DNA of 64,000 nt from Leptothrix sp. (in: b-proteobacteria) (GTDB taxonomy: Bacteria; Pseudomonadota; Gammaproteobacteria; Burkholderiales; Burkholderiaceae_C). The position numbers were made by a program, and so were the translations under genes. Positions 54,431 to 64,000 of the stretch are shown here, piece after piece. Positions within the stretch are counted from its first letter, which is position 1, and every line of letters starts with the position of its first letter. Under the pieces are notes generated by a model. That model saw nothing but the letters and a program-made list of their open reading frames with translations, made no database searches and was not told the origin of the DNA. The stretch lies in assembly GCA_013822685.1 (NCBI GenBank), contig PNKV01000012.1, forward strand, positions 79,836 through 143,835. Direction: 5' to 3'.

Positions 54431-55905
54431 GTGTTCAGGATCTCTTGGGCGGCCCGCTCGCCCGAGCGCACGGCGCCCTCCATGTAGCCAGTCCAGACAG
54501 CCGAGGTCTCGGTGCCAGCCCAGTGCAGCTTGCCCACGGGTGCGCGCAAGCTGGGCCCAAAGCCTGTCAACACACCGGGTGGGAAGACACCGGTGGGCGC
54601 GCCGCCGCTGAAGTTCTCGGCCTGCCAGTTGTTCTCCATGTAAGCCAGTGGCGTGGCCGCCTTGGGGCCGAAGAACACGGCCAGGGCCTGAAGCACCTTG
54701 GCCTTGCGCACCGCGGGCGTCATCAAGGCGGCATCGCGGGCATCCTGCCCATCGATGAAGGCCATGATGACCCCAGGCGCACCAGCCGTGGGCTGGGTGG
54801 TGTCGAACACGATCTTGGGCAGGAAGGCATCGCTGGTGACCTGGCCGCTGAGGCCTTCGTCGCGCCAGAAGGGGCGGTCGTAGACAACGTGGACCTTCCA
54901 GGCCGAGCCCATGGGCACGCGTTGCATCATCTGCAGGCGCACCTGGGTGGGGCCGTCCAGCGGCTCGTAGCTCAGGCGTGAAGCCATCCACGGTGACATG
55001 GCCACGACGGCACGCTGAGCACGCACATTGAAACCATTGCCCGACACCGTGATGCCACCGCCATCTTGCTTGACCGATTGGGCGGCCGCGCGGAACAGGA
55101 TGCGGCCGCCCAGCTCGCGCGCCATGCCCAGCGCAATGGACTGCGAACCGCCAACGATGCGGTCTTGCTGCGCCCCGCCCTGCGTGCTGAGCAGGCTGGT
55201 CAGGCCACCACCCGAGTGAACGTAATGCAGCAGGTACAGGAAGGAGATGTCGCGCGGCTCAGTCGACACCAGGGACAGCACGCACAGACGCAGCAAGTTC
55301 TTGGCATCGGCGGTGAACAGGTTGCGGTCCATCCAGGTCTGCATGCTTTGCGAATCCCATTCGGCCGCCTTGAGTGCAGTCCAGGGTGCATCCAGCGGCA
55401 CCTGCTTGGCCATGGCGTCGATCTTGAGCATGGTGATCGCCGTCTCGCTGGTGGCCAGCAGGTTGGACCAGGGCAGCACGCCCGTGTAGGTGCTGCGCTT
55501 GCCATTGGCGTAGTGGATCAGCTTGCCCGTGTCATAGACCGGGTAAGTTTTCAGGCCCAGCTGCTGGACCAGCGCGTACATGCGGTCTTGCGTGGGGCCG
55601 ATGAAGGCGGCGCCGCCCTCGACCACGTAATTGCCAAATGGGGCTGGCAGGTTTTGATTCCAGCAGCGGCCACCCACGCGATCACGGGCTTCCAGCAGCA
55701 GCACCTGGCGCCCTGCTGCCACCAAGGCCCGGGCGCAGGCTAGGCCCGAGTAGCCACCACCAATGATGACGACATCGGTGTTGTAGTCGCCAAGGGCGCT
55801 GGGGCCGTTGGCCGCCTGCGCTTGCCCGCCCGGCATCAAGGTGGAGGCGGCTGACGCCGTGAGCGTGGCCAGCACATGGCGGCGGTGGATGGTGGGTTGG
55901 GTCAT
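54427..55905 (-). CDS. Tat-exported flavin amine oxidase
   Basis: 492 residues. A Tat-type signal (twin-Arg in HRRHVLATLTASAASTL, cut near AQA) leads a monoamine-oxidase fold: FAD motif VVIIGGGYSGLACARAL, EARDRVGGR, then a substrate domain and the C-terminal WAGTETSAVWTGYMEGAVRSGERAA. It would oxidise a primary amine or an amino acid in the periplasm. Related enzymes include tyramine/tryptamine oxidases. It overlaps the YUCCA-like gene by four bases. Confidence 0.87.
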   Translation of the reverse strand: MTQPTIHRRHVLATLTASAASTLMPGGQAQAANGPSALGDYNTDVVIIGGGYSGLACARALVAAGRQVLLLEARDRVGGRCWNQNLPAPFGNYVVEGGAAFIGPTQDRMYALVQQLGLKTYPVYDTGKLIHYANGKRSTYTGVLPWSNLLATSETAITMLKIDAMAKQVPLDAPWTALKAAEWDSQSMQTWMDRNLFTADAKNLLRLCVLSLVSTEPRDISFLYLLHYVHSGGGLTSLLSTQGGAQQDRIVGGSQSIALGMARELGGRILFRAAAQSVKQDGGGITVSGNGFNVRAQRAVVAMSPWMASRLSYEPLDGPTQVRLQMMQRVPMGSAWKVHVVYDRPFWRDEGLSGQVTSDAFLPKIVFDTTQPTAGAPGVIMAFIDGQDARDAALMTPAVRKAKVLQALAVFFGPKAATPLAYMENNWQAENFSGGAPTGVFPPGVLTGFGPSLRAPVGKLHWAGTETSAVWTGYMEGAVRSGERAAQEILNT

Positions 55906-55932
55906 GGGGCCTCACAACCTTGAAACAAGGCG

Positions 55933-55951
55933 TTTATAAAAAACACTGTTT
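55933..55951. promoter_or_regulatory. Paired palindromes upstream of the flavoenzyme operon
   Basis: TTTATAAA (55933-55940) and AAACACTGTTT (55941-55951), both palindromic (the second around a central C), lie side by side about 30-45 bases before the amine oxidase start in an AT-rich patch. They look like overlapping operator and -10 region, but no regulator gene is adjacent. Confidence 0.35.
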
Positions 55952-56107
55952 CTAGATTATTCGTGAAGAGAATCACACGTCACCCATGAAAACCCTGGCC
56001 GGACATAGGCGCCCCTTGAGCAAGGGGATGGGCCATGGCCGGGTGAATTGCGTGATGGAGTGGACAGGGCCTGTGCCGAAAAGCGAGCACGCCCGACACC
56101 TTGGGAC

Positions 56108-56761
56108 ATGATGGCTCACAGGCCCACAACACCGACCATGCCGCACAACTCCCGCTCATCAAGACCGCAAAAGAAAACCAGTTGGTTCTCCGCCTTGGGG
56201 AACCTCGTGCGCGGGCTTTTTGTGGCGCAAGTGCAGTTAGAGCGGCGGCAAGGCAAGTTGCACGTGGTGCTGCAAGCATCGAAAGGTGGCAAGGCTGCCG
56301 CACCGCGCGCTCAGGCGGTTCATGCCAAATCCAGCATGGCCAAACCACTGCCTTTGATGGGCGTGGACGCGGCACAGCTGGAGCGCATGCAGGAAGCCCT
56401 GGCGCAAGTGTTGGACCAGCACGCTGGCGCACGCAAAGTCCTCAAACATTTGGGCTACCTAGAACATGCGCTGGGCCGCAAAGGTGCGCGCTGTTTTCTG
56501 GAGCTGCCGGTGGATGTGCTCAAACCAGCCTTGCTGCAACTTCGGTCGGTGATGGGCCAGCAGCCCAGCCGGGGCTTGACCGAGGTGCATGCCTGCCTGG
56601 TGGTCACGGTGGTTGACCGCGACTTGCCCGATGACAACTCGGATTCCGGCCGCTTGTCCGTGTTCAACGTGGACGACAAGATGCAGGTGCGCGAGGTCAG
56701 CCATGCCGACTTCGTGAACGCCGACCAGGCGTGGGCGCTGCCTGAAGAAGCCACCAGCTGA
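56108..56761 (+). CDS. Unrecognised protein with N-terminal basic segment
   Basis: 217 residues from ATG 56108 (ATG 56138 would trim ten; an earlier ATG at 56048 adds 20). A basic N-terminus (SSRPQKKTSW), a short helical region, then LKHLGYLEHALGRKGARCFLELPVDVLKPALLQLRSV and GLTEVHACLVVTVV. No membrane helix or known motif. Its Shine-Dalgarno is weak. It converges on the hybrid kinase, 25 bases apart. Confidence 0.55.
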   Translation: MMAHRPTTPTMPHNSRSSRPQKKTSWFSALGNLVRGLFVAQVQLERRQGKLHVVLQASKGGKAAAPRAQAVHAKSSMAKPLPLMGVDAAQLERMQEALAQVLDQHAGARKVLKHLGYLEHALGRKGARCFLELPVDVLKPALLQLRSVMGQQPSRGLTEVHACLVVTVVDRDLPDDNSDSGRLSVFNVDDKMQVREVSHADFVNADQAWALPEEATS

Positions 56762-56786
56762 TTTGGCCGTGGATCTGGCCGCCCCT

Positions 56787-59744
<2,958 letters not shown>

Positions 59745-59899
59745 CGGCTCCCCGGATTTGATTTCATGCCCAAGGCGTCAAGGCCCCGAGAGAGGCCCAC
59801 CTTACACCCAAACCTTCGGGCAATGCCGTTCAAAATCGCACGGAAACTGGCTGACTTTCACCACGGTTTCAAAAGCCGCGTTTCAAGCGAACAACAAAA

Positions 59900-59931
59900 A
59901 ACCCGGACATCGCATTGGCAATGTCCGGGTT
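59900..59931 (-). terminator. Rho-independent terminator after tRNA-Val
   Basis: Eleven-base stem (AACCCGGACAT / ATGTCCGGGTT on the minus strand) with a 10-base loop, followed by TTTTTG. It lies six bases after the tRNA CCA. Confidence 0.9.
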
Positions 59932-59937
59932 CTGTTT

Positions 59938-60012
59938 TGGTGGGCGGTGCAGGGTTCGAACCTGCGACCCCTGCCGTGTGAAGGCAGTGCTCTACCACTG
60001 AGCTAACCGCCC
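59938..60012 (-). tRNA. tRNA-Val (anticodon CAC)
   Basis: 75 bases including an encoded 3' CCA. The acceptor stem pairs GGGCGGT with ACCGCCC; the D arm is AGCTCAGTGGTAGAGC. The anticodon stem CTGCC/GGCAG encloses the loop TTCACAC with anticodon CAC, decoding GUG. The T arm is GCAGGTTCGAACCCTGC. It lies 47 bases downstream of dnaQ. Confidence 0.97.
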
Positions 60013-60059
60013 GAAATTGGTGATTTCGGCCCCGCCTAGGTGTTTGGCGAAGACCAATA

Positions 60060-60782
60060 CTATAGCACGGCTTCGAGCGTTTTCCAAATCGTCTTGCCAC
60101 CGCTGGCTTTGTCGATGTCGGCCAGCGACTTGTCGAAGGCCTCGGCTTCAGCAGCGCTGGGTTCAATCACCCGCAGCACGAACTGGCTCAAATCCACCGC
60201 CGCCGCATCCAGTGCGGCCTGGCTACCTTCTTCTTCGCCACCCGCGTCAATCAACAAGGCATCCTGGCCGCGCGTCATGTTGATGTAGACGGTGGCCAGC
60301 AACTCGGCGTCCATCAAGGCGCCGTGCAAGGTCCGGTGGGTGTTGTCGACCTCCAGCCGTTTGCACAAGGCATCCAGCGAATTGGATTTGCCCGGGAACA
60401 TCTCGCGCGCCATCACCAAGGTGTCGAGCACGCCCTCGATGTGGTCGGCCATCACGCCCTTGTTCACGCGACGCAGCTCGGCATTCAGGAAGCCGATGTC
60501 GAAGCTGGCATTGTGGATGATCAGCTCCGAACCGGCCACGTAGTCGAGGAACTCGTCGACCACGGCAGAGAACAAGGGCTTGTCGGCCAGGAACTCGTCG
60601 GTCAAACCGTGGATGCGGACGGCATCTTCGTGGTTGGGCCGCTGGGGGTTCAAGTAGAAGTGCAAATGGCGGCCAGTGAGGCGCCGGTTCACCATTTCCA
60701 CACAACCAATTTCAATGATGCGGTCGCCCGATTCAGGGCTCAGGCCAGTGGTTTCGGTGTCAAGGAAGATCTGGCGAGACAT
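60060..60782 (-). CDS. dnaQ: DNA polymerase III epsilon subunit (3'-5' exonuclease)
   Basis: 240 residues. Proofreading exonuclease of the replicative polymerase. Exo I is FLDTETTGL, Exo II IIHNASFDIGFLN, Exo III HGALMDAELLA (the DEDDh set). A C-terminal tail binds the alpha subunit. ATG 60782 shares its A with the TGA of the fdx gene, so the two are coupled even though they act in different pathways. Confidence 0.95.
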   Translation of the reverse strand: MSRQIFLDTETTGLSPESGDRIIEIGCVEMVNRRLTGRHLHFYLNPQRPNHEDAVRIHGLTDEFLADKPLFSAVVDEFLDYVAGSELIIHNASFDIGFLNAELRRVNKGVMADHIEGVLDTLVMAREMFPGKSNSLDALCKRLEVDNTHRTLHGALMDAELLATVYINMTRGQDALLIDAGGEEEGSQAALDAAAVDLSQFVLRVIEPSAAEAEAFDKSLADIDKASGGKTIWKTLEAVL

Positions 60783-61120
60783 CAATGGTTCTCACGCGCG
60801 TGGTTGATCGTGTACTTGGGGATGTCCACGACCAGGTCCTTGCCCGCCACGATGGCCTGGCAACTCAGGCGCGAGTTGGGCTCCAGGCCCCAGGCGCGGT
60901 CCAGCAGGTCTTCCTCGGTCTCGTCCATCTCGTTCAGGCTGTTGAAGCCCTCGCGCACGATGACGTGGCAGGTGGTGCAGGCCGCGCTCATGTCGCAGGC
61001 ATGTTCGATGGCGATGTTGTTCTCGAGCAGGGCCTCGCACACCGAGGTGCCGGGCGCTGCAGTGATGCTGGCGCCTTGTGGGCACAACTCGGCGTGGGGC
61101 AGGATCTTGATGATGGGCAT
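60782..61120 (-). CDS. fdx: ISC-type [2Fe-2S] ferredoxin
   Basis: 112 residues. Cluster ligands lie in the Cys-x5-Cys-x2-Cys pattern HACDMSAACTTC and a fourth Cys later (SRLSCQ). It gives electrons for cluster assembly on IscU. Last isc gene, 12 bases after hscA; the stop shares a base with the dnaQ start. Confidence 0.95.
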   Translation of the reverse strand: MPIIKILPHAELCPQGASITAAPGTSVCEALLENNIAIEHACDMSAACTTCHVIVREGFNSLNEMDETEEDLLDRAWGLEPNSRLSCQAIVAGKDLVVDIPKYTINHARENH

Positions 61121-61132
61121 GGCGGCGTCAGG

Positions 61133-63001
61133 TCAAACTTGGTCGATGGTGCGGCCGGCCAAGGCCTGGCGGATGCCGCGGTTCATGCGTTCGGCGGCAA
61201 AAGCTTCGGTACCTTGGGCCAGGGCCTTCGTGGCGGCCTCCAGGGCCTCCAGATCACCCCAATCGCAACGCTGGCCGACCTTGCCCATGAGGGAGTCGAT
61301 CTCGGCGCGTTGATCGGCACTGAGCAGGTCGCCATCGGCCGCCAAGGCGGTGCGGGTGGCCTCAAGCATGCGCTCGGCCTCGACACGCGCTTCGCGCAGC
61401 GAGCGGTCTTTCATGTCGGCCTCGGCCGTGGTGAAGCCTTCACGCAGCATGCTGGCCACCTGGTCGTCACTCAAGCCATAGCTGGGCTTGACGACCACCG
61501 AGGCTTCGACGCCCGAATGCTGCTCGCGTGCGGTGACGCTGAGCAGGCCATCGGCATCGACCTGGAAGGTGACGCGGATGCGCGCGGCGCCAGCAGCCAT
61601 GGGCGGGATGCCGCGCAGCTCGAAGCGCGCCAGCGAGCGGCAATGCTCAACCTGCTCGCGTTCTCCTTGCAGCACGTGCACGGCCAAAGCCGTCTGGCCG
61701 TCCTTGAAGGTGGTGAAATCTTGCGCGAGCGCGCAGGGGATGGGCGTGTTGCGCGGGATGATGCGCTCCACCAGGCCGCCCATGGTTTCCAGGCCCAAGG
61801 ACAGGGGCAGCACATCCAGCAAGAGGTGATCGCCCTTGTCGTTGTTGCCGGCGAGCTGATTGGCCTGGATGCCCGCGCCCAAGGCCACCACTTCGTCGGG
61901 GTTCAGGTCGGTCAAAGGTGGTTGGCCAAAGAAGGCGCCCACGGCATCGCGCACGGCCGGCATGCGGGTTGAGCCGCCGACCATGACCACGCCTTTGACC
62001 ACATCGGGCTTGACTTTGGCATCACGCAGCACGCGTTTGACTGCGACCAAGGTGCGGTCGATCAAAGGCTTGGACAGCTCTTGCAGGCGCTCACGGGTGA
62101 TGCTGACCGACAGCATCCCGCCCGACAACTTGCACGACAAATGCGCGTGGCCATCGGTGGACAGCTTCTCTTTGACCGCGCGAGCGGCCACCAGAACCGC
62201 GCGCTTGTCTTGCGGCGTGACGGCTTCCATCTTGGCGTCCAGCAAAGCGGCTTCGGCCAAGGCATGGTCAATGTCGTCGCCGCCCAGGGCCGAGTCGCCC
62301 CCGGTGGCCACGACTTCGAACACGCCGCGGCTGAGTTGCAGCAGCGAGATGTCAAAGGTGCCACCGCCCAGGTCGTAGATGGCGTAGAGGCCTTCGGAGC
62401 GGTTGTCCAGGCCATAGGCAATGGCCGCGGCCGTGGGCTCGTTCAACAGGCGCAGCACGTTCAGGCCGGCCATCTGCGCCGCGTCCTTGGTGGCCTGGCG
62501 TTGAGCGTCGTCAAAGTAGGCGGGCACCGTGATGACGGCGCCAAACAGGTCATCGTTGAAGGTGTCTTCAGCGCGCTGGCGCAAGGTGGCCAGGATCTCG
62601 GCCGACACCTCGACGGGCGACTTGACCCCCGCCACGGTGACCACGCCCACCATGCCGGGCTGGTCTTCAAATTGGTAGGGCAGGCTCTTGGCATCGGCCA
62701 GGTCGGCCAACTGGCGGCCCATGAAGCGCTTGACCGACACGATGGTGTTCTGCGGATCTTCGGCCTGCTGGGCCAAGGCATCAAAGCCAATCGCACGGCG
62801 CGTCTTGCCTTGCGCATCGACCATGTAGCGCACCGCCGACGGCAGGATGACGCGGCCTTGCTCATCGGGCAGGCATTCGGCCACGCCGCTGCGCACAGAG
62901 GCCACCAGCGAATGGGTGGTGCCCAGGTCAATGCCCACAGCGATGCGACGCTGATGGGGGTCGGGCGACTGCCCAGGTTCGGAGATTTGCAACAAGGCCA
63001 T
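61133..63001 (-). CDS. hscA: Hsp70-type Fe-S chaperone HscA
   Basis: 622 residues. DnaK-like ATPase with [14 protein letters not shown] and [12 protein letters not shown], then a substrate-binding domain. It works with HscB to release clusters from IscU by binding its LPPVK motif. 11 bases after hscB. Confidence 0.96.
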   Translation of the reverse strand: MALLQISEPGQSPDPHQRRIAVGIDLGTTHSLVASVRSGVAECLPDEQGRVILPSAVRYMVDAQGKTRRAIGFDALAQQAEDPQNTIVSVKRFMGRQLADLADAKSLPYQFEDQPGMVGVVTVAGVKSPVEVSAEILATLRQRAEDTFNDDLFGAVITVPAYFDDAQRQATKDAAQMAGLNVLRLLNEPTAAAIAYGLDNRSEGLYAIYDLGGGTFDISLLQLSRGVFEVVATGGDSALGGDDIDHALAEAALLDAKMEAVTPQDKRAVLVAARAVKEKLSTDGHAHLSCKLSGGMLSVSITRERLQELSKPLIDRTLVAVKRVLRDAKVKPDVVKGVVMVGGSTRMPAVRDAVGAFFGQPPLTDLNPDEVVALGAGIQANQLAGNNDKGDHLLLDVLPLSLGLETMGGLVERIIPRNTPIPCALAQDFTTFKDGQTALAVHVLQGEREQVEHCRSLARFELRGIPPMAAGAARIRVTFQVDADGLLSVTAREQHSGVEASVVVKPSYGLSDDQVASMLREGFTTAEADMKDRSLREARVEAERMLEATRTALAADGDLLSADQRAEIDSLMGKVGQRCDWGDLEALEAATKALAQGTEAFAAERMNRGIRQALAGRTIDQV

Positions 63002-63012
63002 GGGTGCGCGGC

Positions 63013-63537
63013 TCAGAGGCCGTCTTCGTATCGTTCTAACCGCAGGTTGATCTCATCGCTCAAGCGATCGATGAACATCAGGGCGCGCACTTCAAGCGCG
63101 GCTTGCGTGGGATTGGATTGGGCATCCAGCAATTGGGTGATCTTGGCCAGCCGCGCTTGCCGTTGGCCGCTGACCTGGGCTTCGAGCGCCTGCACATCCT
63201 CGGCCGAACCCGCCTCTTCCAGGGCTTCGCGCCACTCCATCTGCTGGATCAGGAAATCAGAGGGCATCGCGGTGTTGCTTTCGCTCTGCACCGGTACGCC
63301 GGCCAGCTCACAGAGGTAGGCCGCGCGTTTGAGCGGGTCCTTCAGGCGCTGGTAGGCCTCGTTCACACGCACCGCCCACTGCATGGCCACGCGCTGCGCG
63401 GCGCCACCCTCGGCCGCGAAGCGATCGGGGTGGACCTTGGCCTGCAGGGCCTTCCACTGCGCGTCGAGCAGGGCACGGTCGAGGGCGAAGGCGCGGGGCA
63501 AACCCAACAAGGTGAAATCGTCGGCGTCCAGGTTCAT
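63013..63537 (-). CDS. hscB: J-type co-chaperone HscB
   Basis: 174 residues. An N-terminal J-domain with the HPDRF motif (His-Pro-Asp) that stimulates HscA ATPase, and a C-terminal three-helix domain that binds IscU. It follows iscA by 69 bases, which contain a hairpin with terminator features. Confidence 0.95.
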   Translation of the reverse strand: MNLDADDFTLLGLPRAFALDRALLDAQWKALQAKVHPDRFAAEGGAAQRVAMQWAVRVNEAYQRLKDPLKRAAYLCELAGVPVQSESNTAMPSDFLIQQMEWREALEEAGSAEDVQALEAQVSGQRQARLAKITQLLDAQSNPTQAALEVRALMFIDRLSDEINLRLERYEDGL

Positions 63538-63563
63538 CGCGATGAGCTCAGTTCACAAAGCAA

Positions 63564-63585
63564 AACCCCACCACAGGGTGGGGTT
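63564..63585 (-). terminator. Terminator-like hairpin inside the isc operon
   Basis: AACCCCACC and GGTGGGGTT form a 9-base perfect stem with a 4-base loop, followed on the minus strand by TTGCTTTG (TTTT with the stem end). It lies between iscA and hscB, so part of the transcripts may stop before hscB-hscA-fdx. Confidence 0.7.
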
Positions 63586-63606
63586 GCGGCCAAGGCGAAG
63601 GGCATG

Positions 63607-63930
63607 TCAGACGCGGAAGGACTCGCCGCAACCGCAACGGTCCCGCTCTTTCGGGTTGTTGAACTTGAAACCTTCATTCAGGCCTTCGCGGGCGAAGTCC
63701 AGCTCGGTGCCGTCGATGTAAGGCAGGCTTTTGGGATCGACCAGGATCTTCACGCCCTGGTTTTCGAAGACGATGTCTTCAGGCGCCACTTCATCGGCGA
63801 ACTCGATCTTGTAGGCCAGGCCCGAACAGCCCGTGGTCTTGACACCCAGGCGCACACCCACGCCCTTGCCGCGGCGGCCCAAGTAGCGGTTGATGTGCCG
63901 TGCGGCCGCGTCGGTCAGCGAGACCGACAT
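63607..63930 (-). CDS. iscA: Fe-S cluster carrier/scaffold IscA
   Basis: 107 residues from ATG 63930 (open frame to 63972 has no conservation). A-type carrier with the three ligand cysteines: Cys of TTGCSGLAY and CGCGESF at the end. It passes clusters from IscU to target enzymes. Upstream iscU would lie beyond the window edge. Confidence 0.94.
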   Translation of the reverse strand: MSVSLTDAAARHINRYLGRRGKGVGVRLGVKTTGCSGLAYKIEFADEVAPEDIVFENQGVKILVDPKSLPYIDGTELDFAREGLNEGFKFNNPKERDRCGCGESFRV

Positions 63931-63973
63931 GCCTTGAGCGCCCGCCTGCCCAGCGGAGGCCAGCTCAGGCAAA

Positions 63974-63989
63974 GGCCCGTTACCGGGCC
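63974..63989 (-). repeat. Hairpin upstream of iscA
   Basis: GGCCCG/CGGGCC around loop TTAC, followed on the minus strand by TTTG. The motif GGCCCGTTACCGGGC recurs at 44013-44027. Terminator-like or a dispersed repeat. Confidence 0.5.
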
Positions 63990-64000
63990 CGCTGGTGCAC

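Overview
This is a GC-rich chromosomal window of a betaproteobacterium, most likely order Burkholderiales (Comamonadaceae/Sphaerotilaceae-like). I infer this from the gene content and neighbourhoods: oxyR beside recG, a BPSS1780-type membrane protein after thrB, a caa3-type cytochrome oxidase cluster with the 44-residue assembly protein and DUF2970/DUF2909 proteins, and the iscA-hscB-hscA-fdx order. It is dense: no stretch over 300 bases lacks a gene. The longest gaps, about 180-280 bases, are intergenic and mostly hold divergent promoters. I see no rRNA, insertion sequence, prophage or CRISPR array; the one RNA gene is a tRNA-Val.

Left part (1-26 kb): the 5' part of polA, an outer-membrane barrel gene, thrB plus a membrane protein, oxyR and recG. 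Next are queA and tgt, the two queuosine genes, separated by a 7TMR-DISM hybrid histidine kinase. A seven-gene leftward array follows: YiaA-like, small exported protein, DUF2145, an MFS-acyltransferase fusion, a second MFS, a CPBP-type membrane protease and a membrane-anchored EEP hydrolase. It is divergent from a Cro/C1-type regulator with a perfect inverted repeat just upstream, followed by an AmpG-like permease. Then comes the leftward run tonB-exbB-exbD-CoA-transferase-DUF1289-sppA-yceH.

Centre (26-36.4 kb): an incomplete type VI secretion (T6SS) island. tssA faces a leftward operon of PAAR, a large unrecognised membrane protein with a thiolase-like C-terminus, tssM, tagF and an OmpA/TagL-like gene. 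A TagX-like M15 peptidase lies upstream of PAAR, and a bitopic protein diverges from it. Sheath, tube, baseplate, ClpV, TssJ and TssL genes are absent, so the rest of the machine must be encoded elsewhere. A candidate Fur box lies between tonB and tssA.

Right-centre (36.4-49 kb): a compact operon of an unusual GTP cyclohydrolase I, a BLUF blue-light sensor with all photochemical residues, a DUF429 protein and a YeaD-type epimerase. Then follow two blocks for aerobic respiration. One is Sco-ctaB-ctaA-Sco-like-surf1 (heme A synthesis and copper delivery). The other is ctaC-ctaD-small protein-ctaG-DUF2970-ctaE (the oxidase itself). They are separated by a DUF2909 gene and two terminator hairpins.

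Right part (49-64 kb): DUF2244, a BioC-like methyltransferase, ComF, a MaoC dehydratase, small exported and stress-type proteins, a translationally coupled pair of flavoenzymes (Tat-exported amine oxidase and YUCCA-like monooxygenase), a 985-residue hybrid kinase, tRNA-Val(CAC), dnaQ, and the distal isc operon (iscA, hscB, hscA, fdx) with a terminator-like hairpin inside it. Start codons were chosen by homologous N-termini, Shine-Dalgarno spacing and overlaps; several are TTG or GTG.
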